DNA of 64,000 bases from Chloroflexota bacterium (GCA_016219545.1 JACRMH010000056.1:1-64000), one strand, 5' to 3'; counted from the stretch's first letter, positions 48,960 to 58,057 are shown. Notes: a model not told the origin generated them from the sequence alone. Translations and numbers: made by a program.

Positions 48960-49733
48960 ATGAACCTTCAACCTTATCTTGATTTTGCCACCACCCTTGC
49001 CTATAACGCGGGGAAGATCACATTAAGATATTTCAACACAGGGATTCGACCAGAGCTAAAAGCTAATAACGACCCTGTCACTGTTGCAGATCGAGAAGCG
49101 GAGTCTTATATCCGCACAGAGATCGAGCGGACTTATCCGGGTCATGCCATTGTGGGGGAGGAGTACGGCGAAAATGGGAATGGTCATTCCTTTCGGTGGA
49201 TCATTGACCCAATTGACGGCACGATTTCATTCATTCGCGGCGTGCCATTGTATGGCGTTCTGCTTGGGTTGGAGATTGACGGAGTTGTGCGTGTGGGCGC
49301 GGCCTACTTCCCGCCACTGGATGAAATGCTGTGCGCGGCGGATGGACTCGGCTGTTTGTGGAATGGACGCAGGGCGCGAGTCTCACAGGTGGATAAACTA
49401 TCCGAGGCCTGCGTAGTCAGCTCTGACTTTCAACATCTCGCTGCGAAAATGCCGGATGTGATGGATCGCTTTAGAAACAAAAGATCCCTGATGCGCACGT
49501 GGGCAGATGCTTATGGATATTTATTGGTGGCCACAGGCCGGGCCGAAGTGGCATTGGACCCGCGTTTGGATGTGTATGATTGCGGACCGTATCCCGTCAT
49601 CTTTCGCGAGGCGGGCGGATTCTTCGGGGCGTGGAACGGCGAAGAGGGTCACACTCACGGGGAGGGGATTGCCTGTAACGCCGCACTCAAGCAAGAGGTT
49701 TTGGAATTGATGCGCAGCCCCTCGTCAAATTAA
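48960..49733 (+). CDS. Inositol monophosphatase-family phosphatase (HisN-like)
   Basis: This is 257 residues from the ATG at 48960; the longer frame overlaps the upstream gene. Metal sites: EEYGE, DPIDGT and the terminal DVYDCGPYPVIF motif (the usual WD replaced by YD). AFL-type SHxx is absent. It is a Mg-dependent phosphatase on a small sugar or amino-alcohol phosphate; the histidinol-phosphate phosphatase assignment is possible but unproved. Confidence 0.88.
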   Translation: MNLQPYLDFATTLAYNAGKITLRYFNTGIRPELKANNDPVTVADREAESYIRTEIERTYPGHAIVGEEYGENGNGHSFRWIIDPIDGTISFIRGVPLYGVLLGLEIDGVVRVGAAYFPPLDEMLCAADGLGCLWNGRRARVSQVDKLSEACVVSSDFQHLAAKMPDVMDRFRNKRSLMRTWADAYGYLLVATGRAEVALDPRLDVYDCGPYPVIFREAGGFFGAWNGEEGHTHGEGIACNAALKQEVLELMRSPSSN

Positions 49734-49778
49734 ACAAAAAAGCAGTCCGGTCAAAAATATCGGACTGCTTTTTTGTTT
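49732..49778. terminator. Bidirectional terminator, 18-bp perfect stem
   Basis: AAACAAAAAAGCAGTCCG (49732-49749) with its complement at 49761-49778 and an 11-base loop. It ends the plus-strand unit and the minus-strand gene at 49788. Confidence 0.92.
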
Positions 49779-49787
49779 AAGATCTTT

Positions 49788-50207
49788 TTATCGAAAACTT
49801 AATGCATTGATCAGGTCTTGCTTTTGCTGGCTGTTCAAGCGTGAATTCGGGTGGAAGAGTGTGTACTGAAGGGGCGGCATTTCGCCTGACTGAATGACCT
49901 CGGTTATTTCTCTCGACTCGCCGGGGTTGGTGTTCCAATCTGAGAAGTTGAACTTCTCCCTGCCTTCGTTCACATCCATTTGAATGAGCCAGGATGCCGG
50001 GGCGATGTTGCTGTACCACGGCCAGGTTGTTTCATTACTATGACATTGGAAGCAATGTTCCTTTGCGAGTGCGCGCGCTTCGGGGCTGGACCATTGAGGT
50101 TCTGAAACTACAGCCGGGTTGACATGGTTGTGCCCGAAGGGAATCAATTGTATTAGACCAAACAAAATAATCCCGCCCACCACGATATACAGGTATATTT
50201 TTTTCAT
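49788..50207 (-). CDS. Haem-binding domain protein (single membrane anchor)
   Basis: This is 139 residues from the ATG at 50207 with AAAGGAG upstream. One N-terminal membrane segment (about 5-22) is followed by a domain with HCFQCHSNETTWPWYSNIAPAS: a CxxCH haem site with the conserved W..WYS.I.P segment of the haem-binding domain family. It probably carries a c-type haem outside the membrane. Confidence 0.85.
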   Translation of the reverse strand: MKKIYLYIVVGGIILFGLIQLIPFGHNHVNPAVVSEPQWSSPEARALAKEHCFQCHSNETTWPWYSNIAPASWLIQMDVNEGREKFNFSDWNTNPGESREITEVIQSGEMPPLQYTLFHPNSRLNSQQKQDLINALSFR

Positions 50208-50313
50208 ATTGCTTTCATCTCCTTTGAAATGTGTTGACTGGCAAGTATAGCCAATCAATTATAAGAGTGCCTTAATGCCGTGTGAGAGGATTTTGTAGAT
50301 TGTGTTAACGCGG

Positions 50314-51216
50314 CTAAAAGTGTCTTGCAATTTCAGAGGCATATTTCGTTCCAACCGTTGACCTGTTTTCTGTGAGCCAGTCTTTGAGGCTGGTCTTGCA
50401 TCGGGGGGATTCTTTCGAAATGAGCAGATTTGCCATTAAGCCATCCACTTCTTCGGGAGTGAGGATGACATCACCAACGAAGAGACTCAGCACTTGGGCG
50501 GCGAACAATGCCAGTCGCGGCGGGAGGTTGATCAAAGGTCGGGAGATGCCTATTGTTTTTGAGATCAACTCAACGGTCTGCTTGAACGTCAACTCATCGG
50601 GCCCGACTGCGTCCCAGATGAAATTGTCTTTTTTATAAACCGCATCCACTACCAGTTGGGCGAGATCATCCACGTACACGGGACTTAACTTGTACGAGCC
50701 GTCGCCGGGCAGACCGAAAAGGGGCAGACGCCGCAAGAGCCAGGCGATGTTGTTGATGAGAATGTCTTCCTTGCCAAATAAAACGGTGGGTCGCAGAATG
50801 GCATAACTCATGCCGGATTCAATGACTGCTTTTTCGTTGGCGGCCTTGCCCCAGAAATAAGGCAGGTGCGAAGTGGAGGATGGGTTGGTGATGCTGATGT
50901 GAACAATGCGCTTTACACCGGCTTTGATGACAGCGTTCACTAAAATTTTTGTATTCTCCACAGCCTTGGGCTGGGTGTTACTGCCTTTGTCAAAGCGGAT
51001 CCAATAGGTGTTGACCAGTACATCCATGCCGCGCAAACTTTGGGCGAGTTCGGCTTCGTTCGTGAAATTCATTGGGAAGGCTTTCACTTTTCCGCCGAAT
51101 GGATCGGGACGGTCTGGATGATTGGTCAGCGTGAAGACTTCCTCGCCGCGTTCGAGTAAACGTTTGGCAATATATTTTCCTGAATAACTAAAGGCACCTG
51201 TAATTGCGATTTTCAT
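50314..51216 (-). CDS. NAD(P)-binding epimerase/NmrA-like protein
   Basis: The 300-residue protein has a Rossmann start IAITGAFSYSGKYIAKRLLERG (TGxxxxG) and ends of the extended SDR kind; YILRPTVLFG follows the catalytic region, where the YxxxK is replaced (HLPYFWGKAANEKAVI contains YFWGK). It resembles atypical SDR NDUFA9/complex I-like or NmrA-type proteins. It overlaps the next upstream gene by four bases. Confidence 0.85.
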   Translation of the reverse strand: MKIAITGAFSYSGKYIAKRLLERGEEVFTLTNHPDRPDPFGGKVKAFPMNFTNEAELAQSLRGMDVLVNTYWIRFDKGSNTQPKAVENTKILVNAVIKAGVKRIVHISITNPSSTSHLPYFWGKAANEKAVIESGMSYAILRPTVLFGKEDILINNIAWLLRRLPLFGLPGDGSYKLSPVYVDDLAQLVVDAVYKKDNFIWDAVGPDELTFKQTVELISKTIGISRPLINLPPRLALFAAQVLSLFVGDVILTPEEVDGLMANLLISKESPRCKTSLKDWLTENRSTVGTKYASEIARHF

Positions 51217-51560
51217 TTTGACTCCTTTGGGCGCGGGGCAAACAGCGCGAAGAATGAAACGATAAAGCCAACTCCGATCAGCGCGAACATGAAACCAAAA
51301 AGATTTCCGCTTGTGCGTCTGGTGAGTTCAAAGAATAATTCTTCGGCATTGACCGCTTTGGGTTGATACATCAGGCTGATAAGAAGCGGCAGCCCGACGA
51401 GCAGGATGTTGGAGAAGACTGTCCAGAATTGCGCGCGTTCTTCCGTCCCGCACAAGTCAACTAGGATGCGTTTGAGGAAGGGACGAATATATCGAAAGGT
51501 CAATGCGCAAATGGTGAAGGTGATGACTACTTCAATTACGAATGCGAGTATGGTGTTCAT
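51213..51560 (-). CDS. Three-TM membrane protein
   Basis: This is 115 residues from the ATG at 51560; the longer frame enters the dispersed repeat at 51577. It has three hydrophobic segments (about 3-22, 42-60, 85-105). Family not recognised. It is coupled to the SDR gene by overlap. Confidence 0.55.
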   Translation of the reverse strand: MNTILAFVIEVVITFTICALTFRYIRPFLKRILVDLCGTEERAQFWTVFSNILLVGLPLLISLMYQPKAVNAEELFFELTRRTSGNLFGFMFALIGVGFIVSFFALFAPRPKESK

Positions 51561-51576
51561 GGTTGCTCCTGTTGTC

Positions 51577-51679
51577 CATGTCGTTGCGAGGGCGGTGTTC
51601 TTTCGCCCGAAGCAATCCCCTACAAAGTTGGAGGTTGCTTCGCTGCCAAGACCAAATACGGCGGCTCGCAACGACATAG
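51577..51679. repeat. Dispersed palindromic repeat, copy 2
   Basis: Starts CATGTCGTTGCGAGGGCGG and ends CGGCTCGCAACGACATAG. Internal GAAGCAATCCCC and GGAGGTTGCTTCGC pair partly. About 103 bases. It lies between the membrane protein gene and the GbsR-type gene. Confidence 0.85.
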
Positions 51680-51683
51680 GCTC

Positions 51684-52214
51684 TTATTTCAAAACAGACA
51701 ATATTTTTGTAACATTGGTCATGCCCAAACTCTCCAGCTTGATGACGGCTTTGGTGAGTCCGTCTATGGCGTTGAAGAATTCCTGTAGTGCCTGCACGCG
51801 CTGGGTGACGAATTCGATCTCCGCTTCATCGCCTGTGACCTCGCCGGCTTCCAGTTTCGCCAGCGTTTCCGCCACCGAGCGGACCGCGCTGTCGAATTCG
51901 CTGTTTTGCCTTTCCTTCAAAATGGAGCGGATGGACTTGTAGAAATCATCCTCGGCTTCGTAATAATCCTTGCGGTCGGCCAGTTTCGAGGAGCGGTGGA
52001 CAAGTCCCATGCGCGCCAGGGTGCGGACCTCGGTGCTGATCGCGCCTTTGGTCAGCCCGGTTGCCTGAACGATCTCGTCCAGCGAGAGCGGGGTGGAGGA
52101 AAGGTACAGCACGGCAAAGATGGCTCCCATGCCTTTGGGAAAGCCCCAGAAGCGGCTGATCTGACTGAGGCCTTCGGTGAAATCCTGTTTGAGTTGGGTG
52201 AGTTTAGTGGTCAT
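51684..52214 (-). CDS. GbsR/MarR-type winged-helix repressor
   Basis: The 176-residue protein matches the GbsR branch of MarR: KGMGAIFAVLYLSSTPLSLDEIVQATGLTKGAIS (split around residue 40), with helix-turn-helix TGLTKGAISTEVRTLARMGLV, RKDYYEAEDDF in the wing. Its promoter contains a perfect 22-base palindrome at 52231-52252 just before the gene, so it very probably represses itself. The downstream SDR and membrane protein genes are likely targets. Confidence 0.9.
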   Translation of the reverse strand: MTTKLTQLKQDFTEGLSQISRFWGFPKGMGAIFAVLYLSSTPLSLDEIVQATGLTKGAISTEVRTLARMGLVHRSSKLADRKDYYEAEDDFYKSIRSILKERQNSEFDSAVRSVAETLAKLEAGEVTGDEAEIEFVTQRVQALQEFFNAIDGLTKAVIKLESLGMTNVTKILSVLK

Positions 52215-52230
52215 GACACTATCCTTTAGA

Positions 52231-52281
52231 ACGTTTAGTAATTACTAAACGTAGTATACGACGGGTGGATTGGAATGTCAA
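52231..52281 (-). promoter_or_regulatory. Sigma70 promoter with palindromic operator of the GbsR-type gene
   Basis: On the minus strand TTGACA (52276-52281) is followed by exactly 17 bases and TATACT (52253-52258). Directly downstream, over the expected start, is a perfect palindrome with arm ACGTTTAGTAA (52231-52252). The repressor would block the start site when bound. Both halves are AT-rich as for GbsR/MarR operators. Confidence 0.88.
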
Positions 52282-52285
52282 GAAC

Positions 52286-52311
52286 AAAAAAGCCGCCAAA
52301 GCTGGCGGCTT
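52286..52311 (-). terminator. Terminator after the PD40 lipoprotein gene
   Basis: AGCCGCCA and its complement TGGCGGCT around a four-base loop; TTTTTG follows on the minus strand. It lies 95 bases downstream of the gene ending at 52406 and just before the GbsR promoter. No gene is seen in 52312-52405. Confidence 0.8.
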
Positions 52312-52405
52312 GATCTGTTTGTTATTGACATGGTGGGAAAACAAGAAATTATGTGAAGTAAACCATGATTTTGTTTTCCTGATTTACTCTTTATCACAAG
52401 AGTGC

Positions 52406-53506
52406 TTATGGCGTGGGTGTAATAATTTCAGGAAGCCAAGAAAAATTAAAAATATTTGAATCGCTTGCCAAGGGTAAATTGATTGGCTCACCTCCTTGTG
52501 AATTTATCAAGTAGGGTTGCCAATGAGCATATAATGGTTCTCCGCCAGTCGAGAGATCGCAAACAAAATCTGAAGCTGCGAAGATCAGGTATTTTCCGTC
52601 TGGTGACCAAACTGGATCTTTTTCACCGCCTGGTAGATTGCTTATCTGGTGCAAATTGCCTCCATCAAGTTCGACAGTATATATATCCCCGCAACCATCA
52701 TTTGATCTGAATGCAATTTGCTTGCCATCTGGAGACCAGGAAATACGACTTTGACTAGCAAGGACTCCTTCCACCTGTATCTTGTTTTGACCAGATGTAT
52801 CCATTACATACAAATGTGCTCCATTACCATGTTTCGGAAGATCAAATTGCAGATAGGCGATTTGTTTTCCATCTGGCGACCAAGATGGAAAACCTTCTGG
52901 AAAAGAAGAATAGGCAAACTGTTTGATCGTTTTAGTAAATGGGTTGATTATAAAAATATCACTTTGGGTGCCAATGTCACCAGAATAAGCAATTTGATTT
53001 CCATCGGGCGACCAGGAGAGTCCGGAAACAGATTGATTGCCAGTCTTTAATCGTTCGGTTTGGTTGCCGTCTACGTTTGCTATAAAAATATTTTCACGTG
53101 CATAGTCAATCTCTACTGATGTATATGCGAGGTAGCTTCCATCCGGCGACCATGTTGGGGAGAAAACCAATTCATTACCATAGGCTTTAACCAAATATCT
53201 CATGTTCTGCCCATTTGCATCTGCTATCCCAATACTGTGATAAATAAACCCATTGCTTTTATCAACTCCCCGGCCGGCAAAAGCAATTTTGCCAGTTAGT
53301 GTATCAAAAGGAAATGGAGTTTTTGAAGGTATAGGAGTTAAGGTCGGCAAGAGTAATGGCGCAGATGACGTGGTGGAAGAGGGAGTGTGTATTACTGGGA
53401 GAGTGCTTTCTATCGGTGCAGAGTTCGCATAGTTTTGGTTTATACAACCCGTGCCAAGGAATATAATGCAAACAAGTGTCAAATTCTTTAAAAGGAATTT
53501 GTTCAT
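52406..53506 (-). CDS. PD40/TolB-like beta-propeller lipoprotein
   Basis: This is 366 residues from the ATG at 53506 with GGAGG upstream; the frame continues about 250 bases further without support. Lipobox: IIFLGTGC. Seven or so repeats of the form SWSPDGK.IAY (about 95-335), the WD40-like PD40 repeat of TolB, predict a beta-propeller. Probably outside the membrane, binding a peptide or polymer. Confidence 0.88.
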   Translation of the reverse strand: MNKFLLKNLTLVCIIFLGTGCINQNYANSAPIESTLPVIHTPSSTTSSAPLLLPTLTPIPSKTPFPFDTLTGKIAFAGRGVDKSNGFIYHSIGIADANGQNMRYLVKAYGNELVFSPTWSPDGSYLAYTSVEIDYARENIFIANVDGNQTERLKTGNQSVSGLSWSPDGNQIAYSGDIGTQSDIFIINPFTKTIKQFAYSSFPEGFPSWSPDGKQIAYLQFDLPKHGNGAHLYVMDTSGQNKIQVEGVLASQSRISWSPDGKQIAFRSNDGCGDIYTVELDGGNLHQISNLPGGEKDPVWSPDGKYLIFAASDFVCDLSTGGEPLYAHWQPYLINSQGGEPINLPLASDSNIFNFSWLPEIITPTP

Positions 53507-53559
53507 AAATATCCTCCAAACACTTGAGGGAAAGAATCTAATTTGAGAGTTTATAACTT

Positions 53560-54141
53560 TTATGGCTTCACATAAAACATGCGGAACAACGCCGCGCCGG
53601 TGATGCCATGTGTGCCATCCATATATTGCTGAATTGGCACGCGGACGATCACATGCTCCGTGTCGGATTTCTCGAACCAAAATTCCACAAACCCATAATT
53701 GCCTTGGATCATTTCGCGGGGGAATTGAAGAACAATTTGCAAAACTTGTGATAACCAATTTCCCATTGACTCTTCATCTGTTAAATCCGTCACGGGAATG
53801 TGAACATAAAAGTCTGTTTCCATGGCGCTAAAGGTGGAGTGACCATCGGCATAGACACAGTCCTCGCCATAGAAACTGGCATTGCCGCTGGCGGAGGGGT
53901 CCAGCGTGCGGATTTCCTCATCCATCATCGCGCTCAACTCGTCCGCGTTGTGATACGCCCACATGTATCCGCACGGCTCGTAAGAGGAGGTGACGGCGGT
54001 GGCAGTCGCTGTTGCCGTTGGCGTATCCGTTACGGGCGGAGTCACCTGTGAAGGTGTGTTGAACAAACTTTCTGCCAGAACGCCTGCGCCGACCAGGGTT
54101 GCAAGAATAATATATGGAACGGATTTTTTCATTAATTCCAT
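53560..54141 (-). CDS. Membrane-anchored exported protein, unknown
   Basis: This is 193 residues with an N-terminal membrane segment (about 7-25), a Thr/Ala/Pro linker (TDTPTATATATA) and a C-terminal ~130-residue domain with two Cys (PCGYMW and EDCVYAD). Family not recognised. It lies between the lipoprotein and feoA, divergent from the latter. Confidence 0.55.
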   Translation of the reverse strand: MELMKKSVPYIILATLVGAGVLAESLFNTPSQVTPPVTDTPTATATATAVTSSYEPCGYMWAYHNADELSAMMDEEIRTLDPSASGNASFYGEDCVYADGHSTFSAMETDFYVHIPVTDLTDEESMGNWLSQVLQIVLQFPREMIQGNYGFVEFWFEKSDTEHVIVRVPIQQYMDGTHGITGAALFRMFYVKP

Positions 54142-54204
54142 TTTAACCCAACTTGGGGATGTTCATCACTTGGCTATTCATTCAAGTTCGTTTATAAACC
54201 CTGT

Positions 54205-54420
54205 ATGCGATTACTTGACCTGCCCCTTAATACTCATGCGCGGCTCGTATCCATTGACGAGGTCCGCGCAAAATTAAATCAGTATGGTTTGTATATCGGC
54301 GACGAGGTGCGCGTGGTGCGCGTTGCGCCGCTGGGCGGTCCTTTATTGGTGGAAGTCAACGGGCGCGAGATCGCATTGGGGCGCGCCGTTGCAGAAAAAA
54401 TTTTTGTGGAGCTAACATGA
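54205..54420 (+). CDS. feoA: FeoA-like iron transport accessory protein
   Basis: This 71-residue SH3-like protein begins MRLLDLPLNTHARLVSID and has the typical GLYIGDEVRVVRVAPLGGPLLVEVNG end. It is a cytosolic regulator of FeoB. The stop overlaps the feoB start by four bases (ATGA). Confidence 0.92.
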   Translation: MRLLDLPLNTHARLVSIDEVRAKLNQYGLYIGDEVRVVRVAPLGGPLLVEVNGREIALGRAVAEKIFVELT

Positions 54421-56123
54421 GAGTTGCGCTTATTGGTTTGCCCAATTGCGGGAAGAGCACGTTGTTCAATCAGGTTGCAGGCTATAAAGCAGAGACGGGA
54501 AATTTCAGCGGTACGACGGTCACTTTCACCGAGAGCCGGGTCCGCGTGGCGGGGGAGGTCATCGAGTTGGTGGACCTGCCCGGCGCATATTCGCTTGAGG
54601 AAGGCAGTCCCGCCGAAAAGGAAGCCGCCCGATATTTGGATTCGCGCGATGTGGATGTCATCATCAATGTGGCGGATTCGACTCAACTGTCAGCGGCTCT
54701 TTCTTTAACTTTGGAGTTGGCTGCCCTCAACAAGCCTTTGATCCTCGCCTTGAACATGGTGGACGAAGCCGCACGCATGGGCTTGCACATTGACGCTGAA
54801 GGTTTATCGGCTCAGTTGAACGTGCCAGTCCTGCCGCTTGTAGCCAGCAAGGGACGCGGTGTGAAGGGGTTGTTTATCAAGGCGTTGGAAATGCACAGGA
54901 AACGGGAGCAGGTTCAAGGTCAAGTGGGTGATGCGCTAAATCCCGAAGACAGGCATCAGCTTGCAGTTAAGATGTCCAAAAAATATGTCACCCAGGGCGA
55001 GAGACGGATCATCTGGCGCGACCGGCTTGACGATATTTTGCTTCATCCGGTGTGGGGATATGCAATTATGCTGTTCGTGTTATTTTTATTTTTTCAGGCA
55101 GTGTATGGAATTGGAAAAGTTACTGAACCCCCTTTATTATCCATGTTCGATTGGATGATGAAGAAAGCCTTATCACCATTCGCAAATGAGTCGCTGTTGG
55201 CGCAGATCATTCTCGGAGTATTGCAAGGCATCGCGGCAGGTGTTGCAATTGTGCTTCCGTATCTTCTGCCGTTCCTGCTTGGGCTTGGAATGCTGGAAGA
55301 CATTGGCTATCTGCCGCGTGTGGCTTTTCTGATGGATGCGTTCATGCATCGCATTGGACTGCACGGCAAAGCCATTGTGCCATTCATCCTCGGTTACGGA
55401 TGCAATGTGCCGGCAGTCATGTCCACGAGAACTTTGGAAGAACCGCGAGACCGTTACATCGCGGCCGCTTTGGCAGTGCTTGTCCCATGTGCGGCGAGGC
55501 TGGCGGTTGTGTTCGGATTGGTCGCATTCTATCTTGGACCCGTTGTTGCTTTTGTTTTATATCTGTTCAATTTGCTGGTCATCGCACTGACAGGAAAGAT
55601 CCTCTCACAGATGACTCCTGAAAATACGCCAGGTCTCATCATGGAGATGCCAACCTATCGTGTTCCGACCCTCAAGAATGTTTTTGGTAAATCATGGTTT
55701 CGCATCCGTGAGTTTGTGGTGGAGGCTTGGCCGATCCTGATCGCGGGAAGCGCTGTGCTGGCGATCTTGAATTATTTCAACCTCGCTTATATTTTCAATT
55801 GGCTGGCGAGACCGATCACTTGGTTGATAGGTTTGCCTTCGCAAGCGGGCGTCCCGTTGATCTTCGGCATCCTGCGCAAAGAACTTTCGCTTGTCATGTT
55901 AAGTCAGGCGCTTGGGACTGCGGATTTCAAATCCGCATTGACCTCCGAGCAGATGATCGTGTATGCGACTTTCGTCATGTTCTATTTGCCGTGCCTTGCG
56001 ACATTGTCCATTTTGCGGCGTGAACTCGGCACCCGCGCCATGTTGACTATTTCTGCGCTGACTGTTATCGTGGCCTTGCTCGCCGCTTTGCTCGCCAGAG
56101 GTGCGGCGATCGTGTTTTTATAG
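54417..56123 (+). CDS. feoB: Ferrous iron transporter FeoB
   Basis: The 568-residue protein has an N-terminal GTPase (G1 GLPNCGKST, G3 DLPGAY, G4 NMVD) and a membrane part with two Gate motifs and conserved PCAARLAV in the transport region (VPCAARLAVVFG). It imports Fe(II) with FeoA. It is shorter than the ~770-residue E. coli protein, typical for compact FeoB. The stop is next to a compound repeat. Confidence 0.95.
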   Translation: MRVALIGLPNCGKSTLFNQVAGYKAETGNFSGTTVTFTESRVRVAGEVIELVDLPGAYSLEEGSPAEKEAARYLDSRDVDVIINVADSTQLSAALSLTLELAALNKPLILALNMVDEAARMGLHIDAEGLSAQLNVPVLPLVASKGRGVKGLFIKALEMHRKREQVQGQVGDALNPEDRHQLAVKMSKKYVTQGERRIIWRDRLDDILLHPVWGYAIMLFVLFLFFQAVYGIGKVTEPPLLSMFDWMMKKALSPFANESLLAQIILGVLQGIAAGVAIVLPYLLPFLLGLGMLEDIGYLPRVAFLMDAFMHRIGLHGKAIVPFILGYGCNVPAVMSTRTLEEPRDRYIAAALAVLVPCAARLAVVFGLVAFYLGPVVAFVLYLFNLLVIALTGKILSQMTPENTPGLIMEMPTYRVPTLKNVFGKSWFRIREFVVEAWPILIAGSAVLAILNYFNLAYIFNWLARPITWLIGLPSQAGVPLIFGILRKELSLVMLSQALGTADFKSALTSEQMIVYATFVMFYLPCLATLSILRRELGTRAMLTISALTVIVALLAALLARGAAIVFL

Positions 56124-56188
56124 TACCGCAAGATTTATCTTGCGAAAACTTGAAACACGCGCAATACGCAACATAAATGTTGCGGTAC
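56123..56188. repeat. Compound REP-like element after feoB
   Basis: The outer arms GTACCGCAA/TTGCGGTAC (56123-56131 and 56180-56188) enclose two hairpins: CGCAAGA-TTTA-TCTTGCG (56127-56144) and CGCAACA-TAAA-TGTTGCG (56167-56184). The two loops are complementary to each other. Confidence 0.7.
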
Positions 56189-56202
56189 CGCCTGCGAATC
56201 AA

Positions 56203-56230
56203 AAAGAAGACCGCCCCCGCGATCTTCTTT
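56203..56230. terminator. Weak convergent terminator
   Basis: AAAGAAGA (56203-56210) and TCTTCTTT (56223-56230) with a GC-rich 12-base loop. It lies between feoB (plus) and the amidohydrolase gene (minus). Confidence 0.6.
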
Positions 56231-56252
56231 CTTCTCACTTCTTTCCTTTTTT

Positions 56253-57443
56253 TTATTTCAACATATCCATCACCGCCGCGGACATTAATGCTGTGCCGCG
56301 GATCAAGGCTTCCTCGTCAAAGTCAAACTTGGGGTGGTGGTGACCGTAATCCAAATGTCTTTCCTTGTTATTTGAGCCGATGAAGAAATAACAGCCGTCC
56401 ACTTTTTCCTGCATGAAGGCCATATCTTCCGCGCCCATGGTTAGATAATTCGCAGTATCTATTTCAGTTTCAGGGAAGAGACGGCGGGCGGTATCTTGAA
56501 CTTTCGTGGCAACCGCATCATTATTGATCACCGCCGGAGTCACGCGTTCAACTTTTATCTCGACTGTGCATCCCATGCTCTCGGCCACGCCGCGCACGAT
56601 CTGCTCAAAGCGCTCCAAAACAGTCTTGCGGACGGATAGGTCAAAGGTGCGGATGGTTCCGGTCATTTCCGCAGTATGCGGAATGATGTTGAAGGCCGTG
56701 CCCGAGTGAAGTGTGGTCACACTGACGACTGCGGCGTGTAGTGGGGCAACGTTGCGTGAGGCGATGCTTTGTAATGCGGTGACGATCTGAGCCGCAGCTA
56801 CAATTGGGTCAACAGAAACATGCGGTGCGGCGCCGTGCCCGCCTTTGCCGGTCAGCTTGATACTGAATTGTTCCGCGCCGGCCATCACCGGCCCTCTGGC
56901 AACATTTACCCAGCCGAGGGGTTTTTCATTCCACAAGTGCATGGATAAAGTTTTATCTACATTAGGTCCGCTCAACACGCCATCGCGCATCATCATTTCC
57001 GCGCCGCCGACTTCTTCACCATTAAATCCTTCTTCAGAAGGCTGGAAACAAAACTTGACCGTGCCCGCCAATTCTTCGCGATGCTTGTGTAATATCTTCG
57101 CTACCGTTAAACCCATGGCGGTGTGACCGTCATGTCCGCAGGCATGCATCACGCCTTGAGTCTGCGATGCATACTCAGCGCCAGTATCTTCTATGATTGG
57201 GAGGGCATCCATGTCAAAGCGGATTAGCAAGGTTGGGCCGGGTTTCGCACCTTCAAGCAGACCAACCACGCCAGTCTTGCCGACGCCTTTGGTCACTTCA
57301 ATGCCGAGCGCTTCAAGTTCCTTTGCCACAATGCCGCCGGTACGAACTTCGTGGAATCCAAGTTCGGGGTGCATGTGAAAGTCACGCCGCATGGTTTGAG
57401 TGTAATTAAATAATGATCTAGCTTCGTTCATAAAGTCTGTCAT
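56253..57443 (-). CDS. M20-family amidohydrolase (N-acyl-amino-acid hydrolase type)
   Basis: This is 396 residues from the ATG at 57443, preceded by AAAGGAG. M20 pattern: DFHMHPELGFHEVRT, DMDALPIIED, ACGHDGHTAMGL (metal His/Asp), PSEEGFNGEEVGGAEMM, and GAEDMAF. It is a Zn/Mn hydrolase of N-acyl amino acids, hippurate-like substrates or similar. Cytosolic. Confidence 0.92.
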   Translation of the reverse strand: MTDFMNEARSLFNYTQTMRRDFHMHPELGFHEVRTGGIVAKELEALGIEVTKGVGKTGVVGLLEGAKPGPTLLIRFDMDALPIIEDTGAEYASQTQGVMHACGHDGHTAMGLTVAKILHKHREELAGTVKFCFQPSEEGFNGEEVGGAEMMMRDGVLSGPNVDKTLSMHLWNEKPLGWVNVARGPVMAGAEQFSIKLTGKGGHGAAPHVSVDPIVAAAQIVTALQSIASRNVAPLHAAVVSVTTLHSGTAFNIIPHTAEMTGTIRTFDLSVRKTVLERFEQIVRGVAESMGCTVEIKVERVTPAVINNDAVATKVQDTARRLFPETEIDTANYLTMGAEDMAFMQEKVDGCYFFIGSNNKERHLDYGHHHPKFDFDEEALIRGTALMSAAVMDMLK

Positions 57444-57481
57444 GTTGGCTCCTTTAGAAAGTTGAAGGTTACAGGTCAAGA

Positions 57482-58048
57482 TTATTTGCCGTGTGCTGGA
57501 AATATTCTTGTGATCTTGTGTTGTTGGATTTTATCCCAGCTTTGCCTTGAAACCACATCCTCCTCCGGTAAAACAAAAACCGGATGCAAGTCCCCGGTGA
57601 ACGCAAATCCTTCATCGACGATCAATGTGACACTGTCATCGCTGTGACCGGGTGTGTGGATGATCTCTCCGCTGACGCCAATCCCTGCGAGAAATTTTCG
57701 GCTCTCACTTAACTGCAAGTTGATGCTGTCATTCGTTTGAATTTGGATGTAGGGATAGTTTTTAGTCTTGAAGAATTCCGTCATTTGAGAAACAAAGTCA
57801 ATTTGCACATCCAGCAGAATATGCTTAATGCCAAGGCTTTTCAACTCCTGAGTCAGCCCGGCGTGGTCCGGGTGGAAGTGAGTGACAAGCAAATATTTTG
57901 TTTCCTGTAATGCAACACCTTTTCTTTTGAGTTCCGCTGAAAATTGTGGGAGCGTCCCCGGCCAGCCGCAGTCAACAAGAAGTTTCCCGCCCTTGATGTC
58001 TATGAGGTAATAATTTGTTGATTGATAGCCGACATTGAGGATGTTCAT
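57482..58048 (-). CDS. Metallo-beta-lactamase-fold hydrolase
   Basis: The 188-residue protein has THFHPDHAGL (HxHxDH) and later GHSDDSVTLI and FTGDLHP; it is a small glyoxalase II-like or unknown MBL enzyme with a two-metal site. It starts close to the M20 gene but does not overlap. Substrate unknown. Confidence 0.88.
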   Translation of the reverse strand: MNILNVGYQSTNYYLIDIKGGKLLVDCGWPGTLPQFSAELKRKGVALQETKYLLVTHFHPDHAGLTQELKSLGIKHILLDVQIDFVSQMTEFFKTKNYPYIQIQTNDSINLQLSESRKFLAGIGVSGEIIHTPGHSDDSVTLIVDEGFAFTGDLHPVFVLPEEDVVSRQSWDKIQQHKITRIFPAHGK

Positions 58049-58057
58049 AAGTCACTT

